This document shows, in pieces, positions 16,668-24,153 of a stretch of DNA of 64,000 nucleotides. Origin of the DNA: Crossiella equi. Lineage in GTDB: Bacteria; Actinomycetota; Actinomycetes; Mycobacteriales; Pseudonocardiaceae. Below the pieces are notes generated by a model. It was not told the DNA's origin. It made no database searches and worked only from the letters and a program-made list of their open reading frames with translations. Positions within the stretch are counted from its first letter, which is position 1. The number at the start of each line of letters is the position of its first letter. The stretch covers positions 434,001 to 498,000 of the forward strand of contig NZ_JAGIOO010000001.1 of the NCBI RefSeq assembly GCF_017876755.1, given 5' to 3'. The position numbers and the translations under genes were made by a program.

Positions 16668-17576
16668 ATGACGTCGGCACCGACCCGGGTGGACCGCTAT
16701 CCGACCCGGCTGGCGCAGCGCGTGGAGCTGCTGCCCCGCACCGACCCGGTGGTCTGGGGCGGACCGGCGGACGGGCCGCTCAACCCCGCCGCGCTCGGCC
16801 GGTACGAGGAGAACGGCTTCCACCTCGAACCCGAGCTGCTCACCGCCGAGGAGGTGCGGGTCTGCCGCCGGGAGATGCGCAGGCTGGCCGAGGACCCGGC
16901 ACTGCGCTCCGACGACCGGCTGGTCCGGGAGGAGGGTGCTGGGGAGATCCGGTCGATCTTCGAGGTGCACCGGCTCAGCCCGGCGATCGCGCGGCTGCTC
17001 GCCAGCGACAAGGTCGTCGACCGCGCACGGCAGATCCTGGGCTCGGAGGTGTACCTGCACCAGAGCCGCCTCAACTACAAGCCCGGCTTCGGCGGCGGCC
17101 CGTTCTACTGGCACTCCGACTTCGAGACCTGGCACGCCGAGGACGGCCTGCCCGCACCGCGCGCGTTCAGCTTCTCCATCGCGCTGTCGGAGAACGCGGT
17201 GCACAACGGCGGTCTGATGATCATGCCGGGCTCGCACCAGACGTTCGTGACCTGCCTGGGCGCCACCCCGGACGAGCACTTCCGGCAGTCGCTGAGCGGG
17301 CACGGCCCGCAGATCGGCATGCCGGACCGGGACAGCATCACCACGCTGGCCGACCGGCACGGCATCCACCTGTGCCTGGGCCCGGCGGGGTCGGCGACGA
17401 TGTTCGACGCCAACTGCATGCACGGCTCCAACGGCAACATCACCCCGTACGCCCGCTCGAACCTGTTCGTGGTGTTCAACAGCGTGGAGAACACACCCGA
17501 GGAGCCCTTCGCCGCGGCAAACCGCCGTCCGCCGTTCATCGCCGCCCGGGAGTTCACGCCGGTGGGGCGGTTGTGA
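16668..17576 (+). CDS. EctD-like Fe(II)/2-oxoglutarate dioxygenase (PhyH family)
   Basis: This 302-residue protein shows the long ectoine hydroxylase signature VYLHQSRLNYKPGFGGG and FYWHSDFETWHAEDGLP. Iron ligands are His149, Asp151 and His252 (in FDANCMHGSNGN); the length matches EctD (about 295-300). EctD hydroxylates ectoine at C5, and some relatives act on proline-like cyclic acids. No ectABC genes occur in the window and the gene sits inside an NRPS-type operon, so its substrate may be a different cyclic or amino acid (inference). A clear GAGAGGAG site precedes the ATG at 16668, 13 bases after the amine oxidase stop. Confidence 0.9.
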   Translation: MTSAPTRVDRYPTRLAQRVELLPRTDPVVWGGPADGPLNPAALGRYEENGFHLEPELLTAEEVRVCRREMRRLAEDPALRSDDRLVREEGAGEIRSIFEVHRLSPAIARLLASDKVVDRARQILGSEVYLHQSRLNYKPGFGGGPFYWHSDFETWHAEDGLPAPRAFSFSIALSENAVHNGGLMIMPGSHQTFVTCLGATPDEHFRQSLSGHGPQIGMPDRDSITTLADRHGIHLCLGPAGSATMFDANCMHGSNGNITPYARSNLFVVFNSVENTPEEPFAAANRRPPFIAAREFTPVGRL

Positions 17577-18901
17577 TGGAGGTCCGCGACCCGGCCACCG
17601 GCGAGGTGTACGCGGAGGTGCCCGCAGCCGATGAGTCCACTGTGGACAAGGCGATGTCGGCGGCGGCCGAGGCGTTCCGCACGTTCTCCCGGACCACCCC
17701 GGCCGAGCGCCAGCGGCTGCTGCTGGAGCTCACCGAGGTGGTCCGGGCGCACGCCGAGGAGCTGCTGGCCATCGAGTGCCGCAACACCGGCAAGCCCCTG
17801 GACCTCACGCGCGAGGCCGAGATGGGCCAGGTGCTGGACCAGATCCCGTTCCTGGCGGGGGCGGCCCGGTGCCTGGAGGGCCGCGCGGCCGGGGAGTACC
17901 TGGACGGCTTCTCCTCCTGGGTCCGCCGCGAGCCGGTCGGGGTGTGCGCGCAGATCACGCCGTGGAACTACCCGCTGCTGATGGCGGTGTGGAAGGCGGT
18001 CCCGGCCATCGCGGCGGGCAACACGGTGGTGCTGAAACCCTCCGAGCTGACCCCGCTGAGCACACTGCGCTTCGCCGAGCTGGCGGCGGAGGTCCTGCCA
18101 CCGGGCGTGCTGAACGTGGTGTGTGGGGACGGTTCGGTGGGCCACCTGCTGGCCGCGCACCCGACACCCGCGATGGTCTCCCTGACCGGCAGCGTGCGCG
18201 CGGGCCACGAGGTGGCCAGGGTGGCCGGGGTCAAACGCCTGCACCTGGAGCTCGGCGGCAAGGCCCCGGTGCTGGTCTTCCCGGACGTCGACATCGCCGA
18301 GGCGGCCCGGGGCATCGCGGAGGCGGCCTACTTCAACGCGGGCCAGGACTGCGCGGCCGCCACCCGGGTCCTGGCCGTCGGCGGCGTGCACGGGGAACTC
18401 GTCCCGGCCCTGGCCGCGGAAGCGGCACGCACGCGCTGCGGCCCGCTGATCTCCGAGGCCCAGCGCACCCGGGTGCGGGGCTTCCTGGACCGCCTGCCCG
18501 GCCACGCCCGCGTGGTCACCGGCGGTACCCCGGTCGAGGGCCCCGGCTACTTCTTCCGGCCCACCGTGGTCGACGGTGTCCGCCCGGACGACGAGATCAG
18601 CCAGGAGGAGGTCTTCGGCCCGGTCCTCACCGTCGAGCACACCGACGACGAGACGACCGCGCTGACCTCGGCCAACTCCGTCCGCTACGGCCTGACCTCC
18701 TCGGTGTGGACGCGCGACCACGCCCGTGTGCTCCGCCTGTCGGCGGGCCTGGACTTCGGGTGCGTGTGGGTGAACACGCACCTGCCGCTGCCCGCGGAGA
18801 TGCCGCACGGCGGGTTCAAGCAGTCCGGGCACGGCAAGGACATGTCCCTGTACGGGCTGGAGGACTACACGCGGGTGAAGCACGTGCTGAGCGCGGTCTG
18901 A
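17576..18901 (+). CDS. Aldehyde dehydrogenase, aminobutyraldehyde/betaine-aldehyde type
   Basis: This 441-residue enzyme has the NAD site (ITPWNYPLLMAVWKAVPAIAAGN, LTGSVRAG), the general base Glu in LHLELGGKAPVLVF and the catalytic Cys in YFNAGQDCAAATRVL. The NAGQDC form is typical of gamma-aminobutyraldehyde dehydrogenases (PatD) and related aminoaldehyde enzymes. It is slightly short because residues near 330 are condensed. The start shares one base with the previous stop (TGATG). Paired with the amine oxidase it would turn an amine into an acid, for example putrescine to GABA. It is the last gene of the operon. Confidence 0.93.
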   Translation: MEVRDPATGEVYAEVPAADESTVDKAMSAAAEAFRTFSRTTPAERQRLLLELTEVVRAHAEELLAIECRNTGKPLDLTREAEMGQVLDQIPFLAGAARCLEGRAAGEYLDGFSSWVRREPVGVCAQITPWNYPLLMAVWKAVPAIAAGNTVVLKPSELTPLSTLRFAELAAEVLPPGVLNVVCGDGSVGHLLAAHPTPAMVSLTGSVRAGHEVARVAGVKRLHLELGGKAPVLVFPDVDIAEAARGIAEAAYFNAGQDCAAATRVLAVGGVHGELVPALAAEAARTRCGPLISEAQRTRVRGFLDRLPGHARVVTGGTPVEGPGYFFRPTVVDGVRPDDEISQEEVFGPVLTVEHTDDETTALTSANSVRYGLTSSVWTRDHARVLRLSAGLDFGCVWVNTHLPLPAEMPHGGFKQSGHGKDMSLYGLEDYTRVKHVLSAV

Positions 18902-19112
18902 GCTCTCACGGAACCACCCACCAGACCACTCGAACGGTGCAAGGCGGCCCGTGCGGGAGCGTGTCACCGTGTGCACTGCGACGGAGGCCTGCCGGACCGC
19001 GCGGACCGCCCGCCGGTCGAGTGAAATCGCCACCCCGACGGGTGCGGCTGGGTCGCCGCGCGTACCACCCGGCTCGGCGGCCCGCCCGGGCACCGCCTCT
19101 ACTGTGGACGGT

Positions 19113-19580
19113 GTGCGTTCCTTGTGCCCCAACCCGATCACGTTGCCCCGCCTGCCTGGGCTCGTCGCCGACCAGGCCCTCCGGACGCCGGAGACGGTCG
19201 CGGTGCGGTGTGGGACGCGGGCGCTGACCTACCGCGAGCTGGCCCGCAGGGTCGCGACCCTGGCCGACGGGCTCACCGACCTGGGTATCGGGCCCGGGGA
19301 CCTGGTGTCGGTGCGGCTGCCCCGGACGTCGGACCTCGTGGTGGCGTTGCTGGCCGTGCTCGCCACCGGGGCGTCCTACCTCACCCCGGACACCGTCCAG
19401 CACGGGACCGAGGCGCCGGTCGCCCTGGTGCTGAACGACCTGGCCATGATCGGTCCGGTGCTGCCCCGCCGACGCACCGCGCCGCACCGCTCGCCCCGGC
19501 CGGACAGCGCCGCGCTCGAGCTGCTCCTGCCCCTGGTCACCGGGGAGACCACCGTGCTGGTGCCTACCGCCAGGCGATGA
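19113..19580 (+). pseudogene. Remnant of an AMP-binding (adenylation) domain
   Basis: The reading frame from GTG 19113 resembles only the N-terminal part of an adenylation domain: VADQALRTPETVAVRCGTRALTYRELARR and LLAVLATGASYL (A2). It then jumps to ALELLLPLVTGETTVLVPTA, which corresponds to the A4 region, so the A3 nucleotide loop is deleted, and the protein ends at about 155 residues. It cannot be an active ligase. It lies 211 bases after the biosynthetic operon and overlaps the 3' end of the convergent transporter, so it looks like a decayed second adenylation gene. No feature is evident in the 18902-19112 gap. Confidence 0.75.
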
Positions 19581-20385
19581 GCACCACCGCCGCGGCCGCG
19601 CCCACCAGCCCGAGCACCTGGGCCCGGCTCACGCGTTCGCGCAGGAACAGCAGCGCCACCAGCACCGGGATCACCGGGTACAGGGCGGAGAGCACCACCG
19701 CGACCGTGAGCAGCTGGCGCTGGGCGGAGAGCAGGTAGCAGACCACCGCGACCGTGCCGAGCGCCCCGGCCCCGACCGCACCGAGCGCGACCCTGGCGGG
19801 GGCCCGCACGGACCGGCACAGCGCCCGGATCACCAGCACCGACACCACCCGGCTCGCCACGACCGGCCAGAAGCCGTCCTCGGGCAGCAGGCGCGCCATG
19901 GCCACGAACTGCACCGCGAACCCGATCCCGGACAGTGCCGCCAGCCCGGCCCCCGCCGCCAGGCGTTCACCGCCGGACCGGGACAGCAGGCCGATCGCGG
20001 GCAGTGCGAGCGCCATGCCCAGCAGCGCGGTCAGCGAGGGCCGTTCCGCCCAGAGCGTCAGCCCGGCCAGCACCGGCAGGGCCACCGCGCCGACATCGCT
20101 GACCGGGACCACCACCGACAGCGCGCCCTTGCCCATCGCCCGGTACAGCCACGCCACGCCGAGTCCGGTGCCCAGGCCCGAGAGCGCTCCCCAGCCCAGC
20201 GCCGCCCAGCTCGGCGGTGCGGCCGGGAACAGCAGCGGCAGGGCGAGGCTGACGACGGTGCCACCGAGCTGCGCCCACAGCGCCACCACCGCGCCGTCCA
20301 CGCGGCGGGCCAGCAGCCCGTTGACCACGTGCGTGACCCCGAAGCACAGGGCCGCGGCCAGGGCCAGCAGCTCCCCCGCGCCCAC
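19564..20385 (-). CDS. EamA/DMT-family membrane transporter
   Basis: This protein of about 273 residues has ten hydrophobic segments in two five-helix halves, the EamA layout (first half from LLALAAALCFGVTHVVNG, second from AGLAALSGIGFAVQFVAMA). Family members export amino acids, nucleotides or small metabolites. GTG at 20383-20385 follows GGGGGAG by 5 bases; GTG 20391 is an alternative. It converges on the biosynthetic operon side and diverges from a VOC-family gene, so export of the operon product is possible but unsupported. Confidence 0.85.
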   Translation of the reverse strand: MGAGELLALAAALCFGVTHVVNGLLARRVDGAVVALWAQLGGTVVSLALPLLFPAAPPSWAALGWGALSGLGTGLGVAWLYRAMGKGALSVVVPVSDVGAVALPVLAGLTLWAERPSLTALLGMALALPAIGLLSRSGGERLAAGAGLAALSGIGFAVQFVAMARLLPEDGFWPVVASRVVSVLVIRALCRSVRAPARVALGAVGAGALGTVAVVCYLLSAQRQLLTVAVVLSALYPVIPVLVALLFLRERVSRAQVLGLVGAAAAVVLIAWR

Positions 20386-20406
20386 AGCCACTCCCCCGCT
20401 CGTGGT

Positions 20407-20431
20407 GGTTGGCCAACTCCCTACCGGGTAG
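20407..20431 (+). promoter_or_regulatory. SigB/SigF-type promoter of the VOC gene
   Basis: GGTT (20407-20410), 15 bases, GGGTAG (20426-20431). The -10 lies inside a perfect 13-base inverted repeat CCTACCGGGTAGG (20420-20432), so a repressor could cover it. The start codon is 42 bases downstream with a normal ribosome-binding site. Confidence 0.6.
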
Positions 20432-20473
20432 GCATTCCCCGACGAGGTCCGCCCGAACCGGAGGGAGATCCCC

Positions 20474-20863
20474 ATGCCGAGCACGGTGTCCGCCATGACC
20501 TTCGACGCGACCGACCCGAAGCGGTTGGCCGACTTCTGGTGCCAGGTGCTGGACTACCACGTGACCAACACCGGCGAGAGCCTGGACGGCACGGCGTTCG
20601 TGGAGATCGGTGGCAACGGTCCGACGCTGCTGTTCGAACAGGTCCCCGACCGCACCTCCCGGCACGGCAAGAACCCCGTGCACCTGGACCTCGACCCGCC
20701 GAAGGGCGGCCACGCCGAGGAGGTCGACCGCGTGCTCGGGCTGGGCGCGCGGCGGGCGGCGGTGGGCCTGGACCCCCGGCTGCCCTGGGTGGTGCTGCTC
20801 GACCCGGAGGGCAACGAGTTCTGCGTCCTGGACCACGACCGGCCCTCCCCGGTGGAGGCCTAG
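20474..20863 (+). CDS. VOC-family (glyoxalase-like) protein
   Basis: This 129-residue protein has one pair of beta-alpha-beta-beta-beta units: VSAMTFDATDPKRLADFWCQVL, VHLDLDPPKGGHAEEVDRVL and VVLLDPEGNEFCVL, the usual Glyoxalase_6-like pattern. Metal ligands are not certain. GGAGGGAG precedes the ATG. Small VOC proteins of this type are often of unknown function or bind small hydrophobic molecules. The stress-type promoter upstream links it to the sigma-factor regulon described for 34-61 kb. Confidence 0.85.
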   Translation: MPSTVSAMTFDATDPKRLADFWCQVLDYHVTNTGESLDGTAFVEIGGNGPTLLFEQVPDRTSRHGKNPVHLDLDPPKGGHAEEVDRVLGLGARRAAVGLDPRLPWVVLLDPEGNEFCVLDHDRPSPVEA

Positions 20864-20876
20864 AGCCGGTCGGTGC

Positions 20877-22007
20877 CTAGAGCCGCACCGGCTTCCCCAC
20901 CAGGTTCCGCGCCACCAGGCGGTTGACCAGGGGCAGCCGGGCGGCGTGCAGGGCCAGTCGGCGCACCCGCAGCTGGGCCGGGGAGGCCGGCAGGAACCAG
21001 CGGGCCCCGGCGCGGGCCACCCGCTGCTTCTCCTCCACCACCGGCCGCCAGCGCCGTTCGTACTCGGCCAGCGCCCGCTCGACCGGGAACCGCGCCAGCT
21101 GCTCGGCCAGCAGGTAGGCCCCGGCGATGCCCAGTGAGGCGCCCTGGCCCGCCAGCAGCGACACCGCACCGCACGCGTCACCGACCAGGACCGTGCGGCC
21201 ACGGTGCCAGGCGGGCAGCACCGACTGGGCGACCTGGTCGTAGTAGATCTCCTCGGCGGGCGGCAGGTGGTCCAGCACGCCCGGTACCAGGCCGTCGTAG
21301 ACCTCGAGGATCCTCGCGCGGATGTCCTGGGGTGCCACCGGGTCCGGCGTGCGGTGCACGGCGAAGGCGGCCAGGCGGCCGGAGCGCAGCGCGTAGAAGC
21401 CGAGCTGCCTGCCGATCGAGTCGGTGAGGCGGAACCGGTCCTGGCTCGCGGCATGCGGGCCGGGGGCGTCGAACTGCCAGGCGGCGGTGTGGAAACCCAG
21501 GTGGCGCACGAACTCGTGCTCGGGGCCGAACACCAGGCGGCGCACGGTGGAGCGGATGCCGTCCGCGCCGACCACCAGGTCCGCCGCCAGCCCGGTGCCG
21601 TCGTCGAGGGTGACGCCGTCACCCACGGCCACCGGGCTGACGCCCCAGCGCACGTCCACCGAGGCGGGCAGGTGCTCGCGGAGCACCCGTTCCAGGTCGG
21701 GCCGCAGGATGCTGACCAGCCGCCCGCCCACGGCCTTGGCGAACTCGGGGTAGCGCACGGCCGCGCGGCGCCGCCCGTGCCCGTCCACCAGGCTGGCCTC
21801 CCGGACGCGGTAGCCGGTGGCGAGGACCTCGGGCAACAGCCCCATCCGCTCGACCGCGTCGTAGCCGGGCCCGAAGAAGTCGATCATGTACCCCTGGTCA
21901 CGGGGCCGCGCGGACCGTTCCAGCAGCACGACCTCGGCGCCTTGGTCGGCCAACCGGGTGGCCAGGGTGAGCCCGGCGATCCCGGCGCCGCAGACGACGA
22001 CCCTCAT
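20877..22007 (-). CDS. FAD-dependent aromatic monooxygenase
   Basis: This 376-residue flavoprotein has the PHBH-type motifs: VVVCGAGIAGLTLATRLADQGA (GxGxxG, FAD), VVGADGIRSTVR (the DG motif for FAD/NADPH) and LVGDACGAVSLLAGQGASLG (the GD motif). It lacks a membrane anchor. Such enzymes hydroxylate aromatic compounds; many homologues inactivate antibiotics. Its ATG overlaps the stop of the TetR gene (22004-22007), so the pair is an operon and the regulator probably senses a compound handled by the enzyme. Confidence 0.93.
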   Translation of the reverse strand: MRVVVCGAGIAGLTLATRLADQGAEVVLLERSARPRDQGYMIDFFGPGYDAVERMGLLPEVLATGYRVREASLVDGHGRRRAAVRYPEFAKAVGGRLVSILRPDLERVLREHLPASVDVRWGVSPVAVGDGVTLDDGTGLAADLVVGADGIRSTVRRLVFGPEHEFVRHLGFHTAAWQFDAPGPHAASQDRFRLTDSIGRQLGFYALRSGRLAAFAVHRTPDPVAPQDIRARILEVYDGLVPGVLDHLPPAEEIYYDQVAQSVLPAWHRGRTVLVGDACGAVSLLAGQGASLGIAGAYLLAEQLARFPVERALAEYERRWRPVVEEKQRVARAGARWFLPASPAQLRVRRLALHAARLPLVNRLVARNLVGKPVRL

Positions 22008-22561
22008 CGTGCCTCCCCGACGAGCCTGCGCAGGACGACGGCGGCCTGGGGCTGGATGCCCAGTCCGCGGTGCAGCAGCAGCCCGTCCACGGCGGCGGCC
22101 AGCACGGCGGCGGTGTCCCCGGGCGCGGGCACCCCACGCACCCGCAGCCAGTCCGCGAGCCGTTGCCGGAACTCCTCGACCGCCCCGGCCAGCTCGCCTC
22201 GCAGCTCCTCATCACGGGTGGCGGCCAGGTAGGCCTCGACGAACAGCAGCGAGGTCGGATCGGCGCCGTCGTGGGCCTCCAGCGAGGCGAGCAACGCGCC
22301 CACCGCCTCGCCTGGCGAATCAGCGGCCGCCAGAACCCCATCCAGGCCCGCCAGCACCTGCCGCACGGCCCCGAGCACGGCCTCGTTGAGCAGCACCCGC
22401 AGGGACGGGAAGTGGTAGTGCACCACGCTCGGCGCGACCCCGGCCCGTTCGGCCAGCACCCGGGTGCTCACCGCGGTCCACCCGCGCTCGGGCACCAGCT
22501 CGGTGGCCGCGACCAGGAGTTTCGCCCGGACCTCCCGTCCCCGCTCAGCCTGCGTCGCCAT
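22004..22561 (-). CDS. TetR-family regulator of the monooxygenase
   Basis: This 185-residue repressor has an N-terminal HTH (KLLVAATELVPERGW, VSTRVLAERAGVAPSVVHYHFPS) and a helical C-terminal ligand domain. It precedes and overlaps the monooxygenase gene, the classical arrangement of drug-responsive TetR units. An inverted repeat lies 17 bases upstream of the start. Confidence 0.92.
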   Translation of the reverse strand: MATQAERGREVRAKLLVAATELVPERGWTAVSTRVLAERAGVAPSVVHYHFPSLRVLLNEAVLGAVRQVLAGLDGVLAAADSPGEAVGALLASLEAHDGADPTSLLFVEAYLAATRDEELRGELAGAVEEFRQRLADWLRVRGVPAPGDTAAVLAAAVDGLLLHRGLGIQPQAAVVLRRLVGEAR

Positions 22562-22577
22562 CCCGCTCCCTCCATCC

Positions 22578-22591
22578 AGGGCAATCGCCCT
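22578..22591. promoter_or_regulatory. Inverted repeat before the TetR-monooxygenase operon
   Basis: AGGGCAATCGCCCT has 5-bp arms around a 4-base centre and lies between the TetR start and its upstream region; a second AGGGCA word occurs on the same (minus) strand at 22598-22603. It is a plausible autoregulatory operator, identified by symmetry and position only. Confidence 0.45.
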
Positions 22592-22643
22592 GTGCGAATG
22601 CCCTGAACATACCGCATGCCTCAGGGGCGGGAACGGGTTGAGC

Positions 22644-23063
22644 TCAGCCTTGCCACCGCAGGTGCGCGCGGGTGGCCAGCTCCTCGGGGCTCACGACGGT
22701 CAGGATCGGCGTGCCCGGCACCGCGAACATGGTCACCACGATCTGCGACTCCTCCCCCGGCAGGTTGTTGCTGCCCTGGAGGTGGATCACGTCGCCGCCC
22801 GGTTCCCACACCGCGTCCCCGGCCTTGAGCACCCGGGGCGCCTGGCCTTCCAGCTCGAAGAAGATCTCGCCCCGGGTGACGTAGCCGAAGATCGGCCCCG
22901 GGTGGCGGTGCGGTGGGGCGCCCGGGTCGCCGGGGGCGAAGGTGATGCGGATGGTGCGGGCCTCGGCGCCTGCCGGGATGCTGACCGACTCCGGCGGCTT
23001 GACCGCCAGGATCTCCAGGCCCGGCGGCAGCTGTCCCGGCTCGGCCACGTGTCCAGCGCTCAT
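22644..23063 (-). CDS. Cupin-domain protein
   Basis: This 139-residue single-domain cupin has motif 1 as GAPPHRHPGPIFGYVTRGEIFFELEG (H-x-H and a later E) and motif 2 as GDAVWEPGGDVIHLQG (a third His). A metal site is therefore likely. Such small cupins are dioxygenases, isomerases or binding proteins. The ATG follows GAGGAGG. It is on the same strand as the dehydrogenase upstream, 65 bases away, and may share its transcript. Confidence 0.87.
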   Translation of the reverse strand: MSAGHVAEPGQLPPGLEILAVKPPESVSIPAGAEARTIRITFAPGDPGAPPHRHPGPIFGYVTRGEIFFELEGQAPRVLKAGDAVWEPGGDVIHLQGSNNLPGEESQIVVTMFAVPGTPILTVVSPEELATRAHLRWQG

Positions 23064-23128
23064 GCGGTCCTCCTCGACTGGGGGTGGTTGCACGAGCGTT
23101 GACCAGGCAGGCCCGCCGGATGTGACAG

Positions 23129-24097
23129 CTAGGACCACCGCGCCTTGTCGACCTCGTTCACCAGGTCCTGCCCCGCCGCGAAGCGCCGCGCGTTCTCCGC
23201 CAGCACCGCGAAGCGGCGTTCGTCGGCGTGCGGGCCGACCCCGGCCACGTGCGGGGTGAGCAGCACGTCCGGGCGCCGCCACAACGGGTGGTCGGCGGGC
23301 AGGGGCTCCTGTTCGAACACGTCCAGCGCCGCTCTGGCCAAGTGCCCCTCGTCGAGCGCGCTGACCAGGTCCTCCAGGCGCACGGTCGCGCCCCGGCCGA
23401 TGTTGACGAAGTGGGCCGTGGGGCGGAACCGGGCGAACCGGGCGGCGTCGAACAGGCCCTCCGTCTCCGGGGTGTGCGGCACCGTGACCACGACCAGGTC
23501 CGCCGCCGGGAGCAGGGCGTCCAGCTCCGCCACCGGACGCACCGCGGCGAAGCCCGGCGACTGCCCGCCCGGGTGCAGGTCCACGCCGGTGACCGTGACG
23601 CCGAAGGCCGCCAGCAGGCGCCCGATCTCCCTGCCCAGCGCGCCCACCCCGACCACCAGGGCGCTCGACTCGGCCAGCGGCTGGATCGCGGTCGGTGTCC
23701 AGTCCGGGACCCAGCTGCCCTCGGCCTGCGCGCGCACGTACCGGGGCAGCCCACGGGCCAGGGCCAGTACCAGGGCCAGTGCGTGCGTGGCCACGTGGTC
23801 GGTGTAGGTGTCGCGCATGTTGGTCACGCGCAGCGGGTGCGCGATGAGCTCCGGGTGGTAGAAGCCCGCGGGCGGCCCGGCCTGCGGGGCTTGCAGCCAG
23901 CGCACCCGCCCGGCCTGGCGCAGCAGCTCGGGCGGCAGCGCGCCGTAGACCGCGTCCGCCTCGGCCAGCGCGGCCGCGGTCTCGGCGGGCGTCTCCGGGC
24001 GCAGCACCCGGATCCCCGGCACCAGCGCGGCCAGCCGGGCGGGCCAGCCGACCGTTTCGTCCTGGTGCGGCGGCACGATCGCCAATGTGAGGCCCAT
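23129..24097 (-). CDS. D-isomer-specific 2-hydroxyacid dehydrogenase
   Basis: This 322-residue NAD-dependent dehydrogenase has the Rossmann core SALVVGVGALGREIGRLLAAFG and the catalytic set Arg in NIGRGATVRLEDLV, Glu in ALDVFEQEPLP and His in LTPHVAGVGPHAD. It probably interconverts a 2-keto acid and its D-2-hydroxy acid. ATG 24097 is chosen; a TTG 12 bases upstream is less likely. It diverges from the ArsB/SLC13-like transporter over 56 bases, which could import an organic acid for it (inference). Confidence 0.9.
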   Translation of the reverse strand: MGLTLAIVPPHQDETVGWPARLAALVPGIRVLRPETPAETAAALAEADAVYGALPPELLRQAGRVRWLQAPQAGPPAGFYHPELIAHPLRVTNMRDTYTDHVATHALALVLALARGLPRYVRAQAEGSWVPDWTPTAIQPLAESSALVVGVGALGREIGRLLAAFGVTVTGVDLHPGGQSPGFAAVRPVAELDALLPAADLVVVTVPHTPETEGLFDAARFARFRPTAHFVNIGRGATVRLEDLVSALDEGHLARAALDVFEQEPLPADHPLWRRPDVLLTPHVAGVGPHADERRFAVLAENARRFAAGQDLVNEVDKARWS

Positions 24098-24153
24098 GGG
24101 CTGATCCAAACACGTGATTCAGGTCGCTGGCACTGCGATCCGGGGCGGTCGGC

